Source: Erysipelotrichaceae bacterium (lineage in GTDB: Bacteria > Bacillota_I > Bacilli_A > Erysipelotrichales > Erysipelotrichaceae). Taken from it: a stretch of DNA of 11,150 nt. Positions 1 to 6,570 of this stretch are shown piece after piece; positions within the stretch are counted from its first letter, which is position 1, and each line of letters begins with the position of its first letter. Below the pieces are notes generated by a model. It searched no databases. It was not told where the DNA came from and saw only the letters and a program-made list of their open reading frames with translations. The DNA lies in the NCBI GenBank assembly GCA_003446295.1, contig DMBB01000057.1, positions 1-11,150 of the forward strand, read 5' to 3'. The position numbers were made by a program, and so were the translations under genes.

Positions 1-8
1 CCGGTCAT
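1..8 (-). CDS. Probable start of a divergent gene (first codons only)
   Basis: Read on the minus strand, an ATG at 8-6 is preceded by AAGGA (plus positions 15-19) with a 6-nt gap, which is a well-placed ribosome binding site. Only three codons (Met-Thr-Gly) lie in the window, so the product cannot be named. If real, it is divergent from the MATE transporter gene, an arrangement common for transporters and their regulators; that role is a guess. The alternative is that bases 1-27 are the tail of a plus-strand gene ending at the TGA at 25-27. Confidence 0.35.
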
Positions 9-37
9 CGTATATCCTTGTTTCTGAAAGCAGTATG

Positions 38-65
38 CCGGATCCGCTCATTGCGATCCGGTTTT
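38..65. promoter_or_regulatory. Hairpin or operator in the leader of the MATE gene
   Basis: CCGGAT (38-43) pairs with ATCCGG (56-61), and the inner CGC (45-47) pairs with GCG (53-55) around a TCATT loop. This gives a 9-bp stem with one bulged C, followed by TTTT at 62-65. It could be a weak terminator for a plus-strand gene upstream, or an operator between divergent genes. The short T run and the good minus-strand ribosome binding site nearby make the operator reading at least as likely. Confidence 0.4.
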
Positions 66-113
66 CAGGTGTTTCACGAGCCATGAAGCAGATTGCGTGG
101 TATCATCAGAAAC

Positions 114-1475
114 ATGAAGCTTCTCAAAGACCGGACATTTCTGAATTCACTGAGAGCGGTGATGCTGCCGATCACACTGCAGTACATCCTGAATTATGCT
201 GTCAGCATTACCGACAGTATTATGGTCGGGAGTCTGGGCGACCTGGCAGTGACAGCCGTTACGCAGGCAACGCAGCCGTATACACTGTTCTATACGTTTC
301 TATACGGACTTGGTGCAGGCGGTACCGTATTGATCTCACAATACTGGGGAAAACAGGATATTTCGGCAATACGCAATCTGATGGGACTTCTGTTCAGGAT
401 CGTCATTGCCGCATGCATTGTATGGTGCGGTGCGTGCTTCCTGTTTCCTGCACAGATCCTCGGCTTTTTTACAAACTCTGAGGCTGTTGTAGAGACGGGG
501 CTGCAGTATTTCTGCATTGCGGTCATGGCTTATCCGCTGACTGCGATGACTGTCTGTTATTTCAACGGGCTGAAGGGGACTGAGAATGTCAGGTATGCAA
601 CATCGGTTTATGCAGTCTCTTCCGTGATCAATGTCGCCGCAAATGCCATTCTGATCTACGGTCTGTTCGGATTGCCGGCCATGGGTGTGCGCGGTGCGGC
701 ATTAGGTACATTGATCGCCAGAATATATGAATTTTCAAGCATGCTGTTTTATGCGGCATACAGGGAAGACAGGATCTGTTTCCGTCTGCGGGATATCCTG
801 CATATAGACACTTCGGTTCTGCCTGTATATATCCGCACCAGCATACCGGTCCTGGGCAATGATCTGCTGTGGGGACTGGGAGGTACGCTGCAGATAGCGA
901 TCTTCGGCAATCTTGGAGAGACGATGGCCACAGCCACAAGTGTGGCGGCCATGATGAACCAGCTGGCTATGGTGCTGGTATACGGAGCCGCAAATGCGGC
1001 CGCAGTCCTGGTCGGCAAACAGACCGGTACAGGTGATGAAGAGAAAGCGTGGGAGATGGGAAAAGCATTCCTGATCCTTGGCGTGATCATCGGTACTTTG
1101 ACCTGCATGATCGTAATGCTCGCAAGAAAGCCGTTCCTGATGCTGTATCCGAATATTACGGAAAGCAGCCGCATGCTTGCGTCACAGATCATTCTTGTGA
1201 TCGCGCTGATCATGATCCCAAGGACGCTGGAAAACATATCCATCATCGGCGTGCTGAGAGGCTCGGGGGATACGCGTACGGCATTCCTGATCGACCTTGG
1301 CTGTCAATGGCTGATCGGCCTTCCTCTGGGTTATCTTTCGGCCTTTGTCTGGAAATGGCCGGTCCTGGCAGTGTATGCAGTGATGTGCACAGACAGCTGT
1401 GTCAAGGACATTCTCTGCGTGCGGCGGATCCTGAGAGGAAAGTATATTCACAATCTGACGGAACAGTCTTCATGA
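114..1475 (+). CDS. MATE family multidrug/cation efflux transporter
   Basis: A predicted inner-membrane antiporter of the MATE family, which exports drugs or metabolites in exchange for Na+ or H+. The 453-residue product has the usual family length and about twelve hydrophobic segments in two halves. The N-terminal half opens with the typical pattern LPITLQYILNYAVSITDSIMVG (about residues 18-39), seen here as a proline followed by a helix ending in D34 and VG. The second half begins near residue 242 (TSIPVLGNDLLWGLG). A conserved VLRGSGDTR stretch lies at about 380-388, as in many MATE proteins. Start: ATG at 114 gives the family-like N-terminus, but no good Shine-Dalgarno precedes it. An in-frame TTG at 93 would add seven residues, and the frame is closed by TGA at 84-86. 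Substrate cannot be told from sequence. It is followed at once by its own terminator, so it is probably monocistronic. Confidence 0.93.
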   Translation: MKLLKDRTFLNSLRAVMLPITLQYILNYAVSITDSIMVGSLGDLAVTAVTQATQPYTLFYTFLYGLGAGGTVLISQYWGKQDISAIRNLMGLLFRIVIAACIVWCGACFLFPAQILGFFTNSEAVVETGLQYFCIAVMAYPLTAMTVCYFNGLKGTENVRYATSVYAVSSVINVAANAILIYGLFGLPAMGVRGAALGTLIARIYEFSSMLFYAAYREDRICFRLRDILHIDTSVLPVYIRTSIPVLGNDLLWGLGGTLQIAIFGNLGETMATATSVAAMMNQLAMVLVYGAANAAAVLVGKQTGTGDEEKAWEMGKAFLILGVIIGTLTCMIVMLARKPFLMLYPNITESSRMLASQIILVIALIMIPRTLENISIIGVLRGSGDTRTAFLIDLGCQWLIGLPLGYLSAFVWKWPVLAVYAVMCTDSCVKDILCVRRILRGKYIHNLTEQSS

Positions 1476-1492
1476 ACTGCTCCGTTTTCTTT
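1458..1492 (+). terminator. Rho-independent terminator overlapping the MATE stop codon
   Basis: ACGGAACAGT (1458-1467) pairs with ACTGCTCCGT (1476-1485) with one mismatch around an 8-nt loop, followed by TTTTCTTT. The loop contains the TGA stop codon of the transporter (1473-1475), so the last codons form the 5' arm. Confidence 0.7.
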
Positions 1493-1523
1493 AGTGCTCG
1501 CTGTGTGATTCTTAGGAATGTCT

Positions 1524-1553
1524 TTCAAAAAGAAGCATCCGGCATGTTATGAT
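1524..1553 (+). promoter_or_regulatory. Probable sigma-A promoter of the HAD hydrolase gene
   Basis: TTCAAA (1524-1529, 4 of 6 matches to TTGACA), an 18-nt spacer and TATGAT (1548-1553, 5 of 6). A TG one base before the -10 box makes it an extended -10 element. It lies between the MATE terminator and the HAD ribosome binding site. Confidence 0.6.
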
Positions 1554-1579
1554 GAAAAGAGAAAAAGGAGACAGATCAT

Positions 1580-2401
1580 ATGTATAAAATGGTTGTTGCG
1601 GATCTCGATGAGACCCTTATCAGCATGGACAGAACGATCTCGCAGAGAAATATCGATGCGATCAAAAAAGCCGCAGAAATGGGCGTCAAATTTGTTCCTG
1701 CCACAGGCAGAGGCTATAACTCTGTTCACGATACACTGAAACAGCTTGGCCTTTATCAGAAAGAAGGCCAGTATACGATCTCGTACAACGGCGGAGCGAT
1801 CACCGAAAACAAAGATGAGAAGCTGCTGTATTTCCAGGGGATCACATTTGAAGAAGCGGAAGCACTTTATAAATACGGTCTTCGTTATGATGATCTGTGT
1901 CTCCATGTTTACACGCCTGACCGTGTCTGGGTAAAGAATTTCTTCCCGGAGGAAGTGGAATATCTTGCCTGCCGTCAGCCGTGCACCGAGATCTTCGATG
2001 ACAATATCGATTTCCTGAAGGGTAAGGATATCGTCAAAGCGATCTATATGAATACGGATTTTGAATATCTGAAACGTATCCAGGCTGAGATCACAGACCT
2101 GACAAAGGATATGGATGTTTCGTTCTCCAGCAACCGCTATATGGAATTCAACCGGAAGGGTGTGTCCAAAGGAGCAGGCCTGCAGAGACTCTGTGATATC
2201 ACAGGCATTGATATCAGCGAGACGATCGCTGTGGGCGACAACTACAATGACCTGTCCATGATCAAAGCGGCTGGTCTGGGAGTCGGAGTTGCCAATACAG
2301 TCGAGGCGATGAAGAAGGAATGTGACTTCATTACAGAAGCGGACTGTGATCACGGTGCGATCGCTGAAGTAATCGAAAAATTCATTTTCAGCGAAAGATA
2401 A
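1580..2401 (+). CDS. Cof-type HAD-IIB family hydrolase (sugar-phosphate/FMN phosphatase-like)
   Basis: A cytoplasmic Mg2+-dependent phosphatase of the haloacid dehalogenase superfamily, Cof/IIB subgroup. Members dephosphorylate sugar phosphates, FMN or PLP with broad specificity. All four motifs are visible in the 273-residue product: motif I DLDETL with nucleophile D8 and D10; motif II T42 in PATGRG; motif III K197 in the VSKG stretch; and motif IV GDNYND at 219-224, whose acidic residues bind the metal. The alpha/beta cap typical of IIB proteins lies between motifs II and III. Length is normal. The start at ATG 1580 follows an AAAAAGGAG ribosome binding site (about 1562-1570). It has its own promoter and a terminator directly after the stop, so it looks monocistronic. 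The physiological substrate cannot be inferred from the neighbours. Confidence 0.95.
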   Translation: MYKMVVADLDETLISMDRTISQRNIDAIKKAAEMGVKFVPATGRGYNSVHDTLKQLGLYQKEGQYTISYNGGAITENKDEKLLYFQGITFEEAEALYKYGLRYDDLCLHVYTPDRVWVKNFFPEEVEYLACRQPCTEIFDDNIDFLKGKDIVKAIYMNTDFEYLKRIQAEITDLTKDMDVSFSSNRYMEFNRKGVSKGAGLQRLCDITGIDISETIAVGDNYNDLSMIKAAGLGVGVANTVEAMKKECDFITEADCDHGAIAEVIEKFIFSER

Positions 2402-2407
2402 AAAAAG

Positions 2408-2457
2408 AACTGCATTCCGTTCATATCACAAGCGGGAATGCAGTTTTATTTCGTTTT
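2408..2457. terminator. Bidirectional terminator between HAD gene and small membrane protein gene
   Basis: A perfect 11-bp stem, AACTGCATTCC (2408-2418) with GGAATGCAGTT (2435-2445), sits on a 16-nt loop. T-rich sequence follows on the plus strand, and an A run (2400-2406) precedes it and serves as the T run on the minus strand. It closes both convergent genes. Confidence 0.85.
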
Positions 2458-2467
2458 GTCCGGGAAC

Positions 2468-2620
2468 TCAGATATTCTTTCCGAACCACTGAAGGATATA
2501 AGGTGCGATCAGGAACAGGATGCCGTCAAACAGGAATACAGCACTCCCGGTCATGAAAAACAGCACAACATTGATGACAGCCAGCACAAGGAATATTTTT
2601 CTGATCGTGGATAGTTTCAT
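2468..2620 (-). CDS. Small membrane protein, 50 residues, function unknown
   Basis: A short gene read on the minus strand from ATG (2620-2618) to TGA (2470-2468). A strong GGAGGG ribosome binding site lies about 8 nt upstream. The product begins with a basic MKLSTIRK segment and continues with two hydrophobic stretches, about residues 9-23 and 27-42, separated by MTGS and containing FLFDG (30-33). It ends in WFGKNI. This pattern suggests one long or two short membrane helices with a positively charged cytoplasmic N-terminus. I do not recognise a family. Support for its reality comes from the ribosome binding site, an extended -10 promoter upstream, and a shared terminator directly after the stop. 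It is convergent with the HAD gene and divergent from the BMP-domain gene. Confidence 0.75.
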   Translation of the reverse strand: MKLSTIRKIFLVLAVINVVLFFMTGSAVFLFDGILFLIAPYILQWFGKNI

Positions 2621-2652
2621 AGGTCCGCCCTCCGGTCACTGTTCTTTCCGTT

Positions 2653-2661
2653 ATTGTAGCA
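2653..2661 (-). promoter_or_regulatory. Extended -10 promoter of the small membrane protein gene
   Basis: On the minus strand TGC-TACAAT reads as an extended -10 element (TG one base before a 5-of-6 -10 box), 33 bp upstream of the start codon. No good -35 box sits at 17 bp; the nearest candidate, TTGAGA, is 20 bp away. Confidence 0.5.
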
Positions 2662-2668
2662 TGATTCC

Positions 2669-2678
2669 GCACCGGTGC
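2669..2678. promoter_or_regulatory. Perfect 10-bp palindrome GCACCGGTGC, possible operator
   Basis: The sequence equals its own reverse complement and lies between the candidate -35 and -10 regions of the minus-strand promoter, where a dimeric repressor would block transcription. No regulator can be assigned. Confidence 0.3.
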
Positions 2679-2749
2679 TCTCAAATAGTGCCCGATCCGT
2701 GAACCTGTACTTATTTACTGAAGGATAGAATTGCTGTCAAACAGGAAAC

Positions 2750-2765
2750 ATGTTAACGTAAACTC
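2750..2765 (+). promoter_or_regulatory. cre-like site (possible CcpA binding) upstream of the BMP-domain gene
   Basis: ATGTTAACGTAAACTC matches the CcpA consensus WTGNNARCGNWWWCAW at 14 of 16 positions, missing only the final two. It lies 42 bp before the start codon. A -10-like TAGAAT (2726-2731) upstream lacks a clear -35 box, so the promoter it would control is not resolved. If that -10 is used, the site would be a downstream roadblock. Confidence 0.35.
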
Positions 2766-2807
2766 GTCTGAAGTTCATTATATGTAAAATACCATGAGGT
2801 GATCATT

Positions 2808-4712
2808 ATGGATGAATACAACAAAGCAAGAAGAGCAGGCTTAAAAGCATACAATCAGGCTGAAGATAACGGACAGAACCCGTATCCCGAAGTGCTGGAT
2901 AAACTGGTCAATACAGGATCATTGAAGGAATTGAATGTCGGTGTGATATCGATTCCCACTGACCAGATCATCGGTACGAAAACGCAGGGAAGGCAGAATG
3001 CTTTTGCCTGCAATTTCATGCCGCTTCTGGATGCGGAAAGTGAATTCGGGCGCAAATGGGCAGCGTTGTATGCTTCACAGGTCGAAGAAGGGATTCGTGA
3101 TGCGATCCTCGTATATGAATATCTGCACCGCTTTTATGTGCAGGAAGGCAACAAGAGGGTATCAGTTCTCAAATTTCTGGAAATGCCCGTGATCCAGGCG
3201 GATGTCAGGCGTCTCATGCCGGCAAAGCCGGATAAGCTGTATCAGGCATTCCTGAAGTTCTACAAGGTATGCCCGCTTTATGAGCTGGATTTCAGCGAGG
3301 CGTCTTCCTATCTGAAGTTTGCGGAACTGCTTGATCAGGATCTGGAAAACCAGTGGCCTGAAAAGCTCCGCATGCATATCAACACTGCATTCTACGCGTT
3401 CCGCAAAGAGTATCTGAGAAGCACGGACCGCATCAGCAATGTTTCCGATGCTTTCCTGACATTTGTTTCCATGTACGGTATGGATGAACTGCGCCGTATG
3501 TCTTCGTCTGCGATCCGTCAGAAGATCTCGGCGATCCGCAGCGAAGTTCAGATCCGTTCCTCAGGAGACAACATCGTTGTAAAGGAAAACCCGCAGGAGA
3601 AAAAGAGCGGTCTGCTTCCTGATCTGACAAAGATCATCCCGCAGTATACTGCTTCCAGACCTCTGAGACTGTCATTTGTCTACGACAGTACGCCGGAAAT
3701 ATCTTCCTGGAACTATGATCATGAAGTCGGAAGGATCTACCTGAAACAGAAGTTCGGCGACCTGGTGCGTACGGAATGTTATGAAAACAAAAAGGACGGA
3801 CAGCCGCTCCGTGAAGCGCTGGATAAGGCAGCCAAAACAAGTGATGCTGTATTTACCGTATCACCGCTGCAGGTCAATGAGACGATGAAGGCGGCAGTCC
3901 GTCATCCCAATGTCCGTTTCCTCAACTGTTCGCTTTATCTGCCGGCAAAAGCAGTGCGCGCTTATTATGCGCGGATGTACGAAGTGAAGTTTTTGCTCGG
4001 GGCACTTGCGGCCATGATGAGCGACAACCACAGGATTTGCTATATTGCGGACTACCCGATCTACGGAACGGTTGCGAATATCAATGCGTTTGCGATCGGC
4101 GCCTCACTTGTCGACCCGCGCTCACAGATCATTCTCGGATGGTCCGGCGTCAATGACGAGGATTGGCAGAAGGAACTGAAATATCTGGGAGTTGATATAT
4201 TCTCCGGACCGGACCTTGCACAGCTCAGTGAAGACAGTACGGTATTCGGACTTTGCCAGCTGGAACAGGACGGGTATATCAGAAATCTGGCAATGCCTGT
4301 CGTCAACTGGGCAAAGTATTACGAAAAGCTGGTACAGACAATGCTGGACGGTGAGTGGAACAATGAAGAAGCCGGTAAATACAAAGCAGTGAATTACTGG
4401 TGGGGACTTGAGGCAGGCGCAGCGGATATCGTTGTGTCCTCTTCCGTTCCTTACACCAGCGCAAAGATGATCGAACTGATGAAGGATGCGCTTCGCGCAG
4501 GCAGACTGAGCCCGTTCAGCCATGAACTCAGATCACAGAACGGCATCATTCAGGGTGCCAAGGCCGGCAGGCTCAGCAACGAGCAGATCATTCGTATGGA
4601 CTGGCTGAATGATAATGTGATCGGAGTGATCCCCGAATACGGCAAACTTTCGGAAGAGGCGAAAGAACTCACACGTGTTGCAGGCGTTGATACTGTCAGA
4701 GGATCCAGATGA
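2808..4712 (+). CDS. Cytoplasmic BMP/PnrA-type ligand-binding protein with ParB-like N-terminal region
   Basis: A 634-residue protein in two parts. The C-terminal part (about 285-605) resembles the BMP family, periplasmic-type proteins that bind nucleosides (PnrA): FVYDSTPEISSWNY followed by HEVGR at about 290-309, then a RMYEVKFLLGALAAMM segment (389-404) and ICYIADYPIYG (410-420). The N-terminal part resembles a ParB/sulfiredoxin-fold domain: an IPTDQI strand at 49-54, then FYVQEGNKRVSVLKFL (109-124) like the ParB dG-x-R-x-x-A-l box. A helical linker (about 160-245) joins them. No signal peptide or lipobox is present, so it should be cytoplasmic, unlike classic BMP lipoproteins, and no ABC permease or ATPase lies nearby. 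Start: ATG 2808 is chosen because AGGTGA at 2797-2802 is well spaced; a GTG at 2799 would overlap it. Its stop overlaps the next start (ATGA), implying translational coupling. BMP assignment is firm, ParB-like assignment moderate, and the role as an intracellular sensor is inferred. Confidence 0.88.
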   Translation: MDEYNKARRAGLKAYNQAEDNGQNPYPEVLDKLVNTGSLKELNVGVISIPTDQIIGTKTQGRQNAFACNFMPLLDAESEFGRKWAALYASQVEEGIRDAILVYEYLHRFYVQEGNKRVSVLKFLEMPVIQADVRRLMPAKPDKLYQAFLKFYKVCPLYELDFSEASSYLKFAELLDQDLENQWPEKLRMHINTAFYAFRKEYLRSTDRISNVSDAFLTFVSMYGMDELRRMSSSAIRQKISAIRSEVQIRSSGDNIVVKENPQEKKSGLLPDLTKIIPQYTASRPLRLSFVYDSTPEISSWNYDHEVGRIYLKQKFGDLVRTECYENKKDGQPLREALDKAAKTSDAVFTVSPLQVNETMKAAVRHPNVRFLNCSLYLPAKAVRAYYARMYEVKFLLGALAAMMSDNHRICYIADYPIYGTVANINAFAIGASLVDPRSQIILGWSGVNDEDWQKELKYLGVDIFSGPDLAQLSEDSTVFGLCQLEQDGYIRNLAMPVVNWAKYYEKLVQTMLDGEWNNEEAGKYKAVNYWWGLEAGAADIVVSSSVPYTSAKMIELMKDALRAGRLSPFSHELRSQNGIIQGAKAGRLSNEQIIRMDWLNDNVIGVIPEYGKLSEEAKELTRVAGVDTVRGSR

Positions 4713-5368
4713 AATTACTGCTTGTTGCCGATCATGAAGAATCCCGTCTGTGGGACTACTACCAGGCCTCCAAAACAGAAGGCGTCGACCTGATCCTTTC
4801 ATGCGGGGATCTGGACCCTGCATATCTGGAATTTCTGACGACGATGGTCAACAGACCGCTTCTGTATGTCAGGGGCAATCATGATGACAAATATGAGATG
4901 AGGCCTCCCGAAGGCTGCATCCCCATAGAAGACATGGTCTATGACTACCAAGGTCTCAGGATCCTGGGACTGGGCGGTTCATACAGATACGGAAACCGGA
5001 CGAATATGTATACTGAAGCAGAAATGGAGAAACGGATCCGGAAGCTCAGAAATACACTGAAGATCACAGGGGGATTTGATATCCTTCTGACGCATGCGCC
5101 TGCACTGGGATATGGCGATCTGGAGGACATTCCCCACAGGGGATTTGACTGCTTCAATGACCTGATGGAGACATACCATCCAATGTATATGTTCCATGGA
5201 CATGTGCACAAGGAATACGGTCCGTTTCACAGAACACTTCAGCATTCTTCAGGAACTCAGATCGTCAATGCCTATGGCTCATGGATGATCGAGATCCCTG
5301 ATGATCAGTTCGGACAGAGAGAGGAATCATTCCTCTACCGCATGTACAAGCGCAGGCATTCATACTGA
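4709..5368 (+). CDS. Metallophosphoesterase (YfcE-like phosphodiesterase fold)
   Basis: A predicted 219-residue cytoplasmic dimetal phosphoesterase of the calcineurin-like family, which hydrolyses phosphodiesters or phosphomonoesters, often of nucleotides. Visible motifs: CGDLD (G33, D34), GNHDD (56-60, with the asparagine and histidine of motif III), LTHAP (H129) and GHVH (164-167). Motif I is unusual: the family expects D-x-H, while here it reads A-D8-H9-E10, so the histidine is one place early and E10 sits where H is expected. The length is close to that of single-domain YfcE-type enzymes. The start ATG overlaps the stop of the BMP-domain gene by 4 bp, and no separate promoter is visible, so the pair is one operon and probably works on a related substrate (inference). 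A strong terminator follows the stop. The substrate is unknown. Confidence 0.9.
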   Translation: MKLLLVADHEESRLWDYYQASKTEGVDLILSCGDLDPAYLEFLTTMVNRPLLYVRGNHDDKYEMRPPEGCIPIEDMVYDYQGLRILGLGGSYRYGNRTNMYTEAEMEKRIRKLRNTLKITGGFDILLTHAPALGYGDLEDIPHRGFDCFNDLMETYHPMYMFHGHVHKEYGPFHRTLQHSSGTQIVNAYGSWMIEIPDDQFGQREESFLYRMYKRRHSY

Positions 5369-5395
5369 AAAAAGATGGTTCAGGCCATCTTTTTT
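5368..5395. terminator. Bidirectional terminator after the BMP/phosphoesterase operon
   Basis: AAAAAAGATGG (5368-5378) pairs with CCATCTTTTTT (5385-5395) around a 6-nt loop. The A and T runs make it work on both strands, so it also ends the convergent acetyltransferase gene. The first A is the last base of the phosphoesterase stop codon. Confidence 0.88.
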
Positions 5396-5435
5396 CGAAT
5401 ACATCAGCATTTCATTAATACGCATAAATACTGAA

Positions 5436-5454
5436 GATAACAATGTTATCCACA
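5436..5454. promoter_or_regulatory. Palindrome GATAACAATGTTATC overlapping a DnaA-box match
   Basis: Arms of 7 bp (5436-5442 and 5444-5450) flank a single central base. The right arm runs into TTATCCACA (5446-5454), an exact match to the DnaA-box consensus TTATNCACA. It lies between the convergent operon and acetyltransferase gene, outside both. A protein-binding site is possible, and so is chance. Confidence 0.3.
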
Positions 5455-5466
5455 ATCTGATGAAGG

Positions 5467-5913
5467 CTATTTCACAATGAATGGCGTCCAGTCGATATGA
5501 TCGTACTGCATGACATCATCAGCCTTCTTCATTCCCAGTTTCTCGTAAAAGGGCACTGCCTTTTCGTTTGCGATCAGGTATACTGCGATATCTTTTTCAC
5601 CGCCGGCGATCTCATGCGCTGTCTTCATGAGGGATCGCCCGATGCCCATTCTTTCATAGTTCCTGTCGACGCCGAGGTCTGTTATATAAAGCCAGTAACA
5701 GAAATCAGTCAGTCCGAACAGGATGCCGACCAGCTTCTTTTCATCGGTTCTTGCGGTCAGACTGATCGATGCATTTTGGACGAGTTTGCTGATCCGTTCT
5801 TCAAAACGCTCAGCAGGATACTGTGAACCCAGATCCGTCCGCTTCAGAAACGCAATGTATTCCTGCGCTGTGACGCGTTCTTCTTTGATCGATATATGTT
5901 TTGATAATTCCAT
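5467..5913 (-). CDS. GNAT family N-acetyltransferase
   Basis: A 148-residue cytoplasmic acyltransferase that would move an acetyl group from acetyl-CoA to an amine; substrate not evident. The acetyl-CoA-binding motif A is seen as DLGVDRNYERMGIGRSLM (79-96), with the Q/R-x-x-G-x-G/A core R88-M-G-I-G92 binding the pyrophosphate. Motif B is seen as NEKAVPFYEKLGM (116-128), typical of the family C-terminus. The length is normal for a single-domain member. The ATG at 5913 follows GAAAGGA (plus 5919-5925) with a 5-nt gap. A hairpin (5926-5947) sits directly upstream of that ribosome binding site. It lies downstream of the regulator remnant on the same strand but behind that gene's terminator, so it is probably transcribed separately or by read-through. 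Confidence 0.92.
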   Translation of the reverse strand: MELSKHISIKEERVTAQEYIAFLKRTDLGSQYPAERFEERISKLVQNASISLTARTDEKKLVGILFGLTDFCYWLYITDLGVDRNYERMGIGRSLMKTAHEIAGGEKDIAVYLIANEKAVPFYEKLGMKKADDVMQYDHIDWTPFIVK

Positions 5914-5925
5914 ATGGATCCTTTC

Positions 5926-5947
5926 TTCCGGTCATACTGAGCCGGAA
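5926..5947 (-). repeat. Inverted repeat in the leader of the acetyltransferase gene
   Basis: TTCCGG (5926-5931) and CCGGAA (5942-5947) form a 6-bp stem with a 10-nt loop directly upstream of the ribosome binding site. It may be an operator or a small leader hairpin. A -10-like TATGAC lies in the loop on the minus strand without a good -35. Confidence 0.35.
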
Positions 5948-5948
5948 T

Positions 5949-5982
5949 GAAACAAAACAGCCGCAGGCAGTTCCTGCGGCTG
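5949..5982 (-). terminator. Terminator of the GntR-type regulator remnant
   Basis: CAGCCGCAGG (5958-5967) pairs perfectly with CCTGCGGCTG (5973-5982) around a 5-nt loop. On the minus strand the stem is followed by TTTTGTTTC. The strong terminator suggests the upstream regulator gene was once a complete transcription unit. Confidence 0.85.
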
Positions 5983-5997
5983 GATACATCACGTTTA

Positions 5998-6570
5998 TCA
6001 GACTTTCTGACGTACTGCGGTTTCCGCAAAGCATACCTGATCAGGCACATGGCGTGACCTTGTATATTCTAACATCACACCGCAGGAATTGAAGACCTGT
6101 CCGACTACAGTCAGCACAAAGTCAAAATGCCCGAGATCCAGCAGCTCATGGTCCCGTTCTGTCGCAAGCTCCGCAGTCACACGTCTGCGGCTGGTCGTGA
6201 TCGTCATGCCGAGCGTATCTTCCGGGTATCGGTAAATGGAATCACGGGCGATGTCTTCTGTCAGACCTTTTGCCTCGGAGATCAGGAAGATGTTCGTGTC
6301 ATAGATGACTGCCTGTTTGCCCAGGTACCTGACACGTTCTATATAATAGAGGTCTTCACCGACATCGAAACCTGTTATCAGACTGATGGCCTTATCGCAC
6401 TTGATTTCTTTGAATGTAATGATCTTTGTCGTTGCTTTTCTGGATGATCTGGATGCGGCTTCCGCAAAGCTTTCGATCCCTCCGATCGTGAACAGGGAGC
6501 GTTCTTTCTCCGGACGGTAGATGACCTGAACGCCTCTGCCGTGCTGAGGAAGGAGACGAACATCATACAC
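5998..6570 (-). pseudogene. GntR-family (UTRA domain) regulator lacking its DNA-binding domain
   Basis: About 190 residues matching the effector half of GntR/HutC-type regulators. The UTRA ligand-binding domain fills about residues 26-185: SFAEAASRSSRKATTKIITF early, an ERVRYL strand (about 78-83), DSIYRYPEDTLG near the middle, and the closing EYTRSRHVPDQVCF typical of the family. The first residues (LLPQHGRGVQVIY) look like the last strand-wing of the winged helix-turn-helix, where such proteins read GxG-x-x-V. Everything before that is missing: the frame is closed by TAA at 6574-6576, one codon upstream of the GTG at 6570, and no helix-turn-helix sequence appears in the other minus frames further upstream. 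The GTG has no ribosome binding site. I read it as a 5'-truncated gene; UTRA family members of this type control sugar operons, and a GH31 gene lies nearby, but the link is inferred. Confidence 0.8.

Noticed and set aside
35..481. Plus-strand open frame overlapping the MATE start, with an ATG also at 83
   Set aside because: It lies out of frame with the hydrophobic MATE sequence and reads as low-complexity polar sequence with no family likeness.
1547..2353. A 268-codon minus-strand open frame opposite the HAD gene
   Set aside because: The plus strand carries all HAD motifs with a good ribosome binding site; the antisense frame has no recognisable domain and arises from codon bias.
2525..2747. 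Direct repeat GTCAAACAGGAA at 2525-2536 and 2736-2747
   Set aside because: A few 12-base repeats are expected by chance in a window this long, and one copy is within a coding region.
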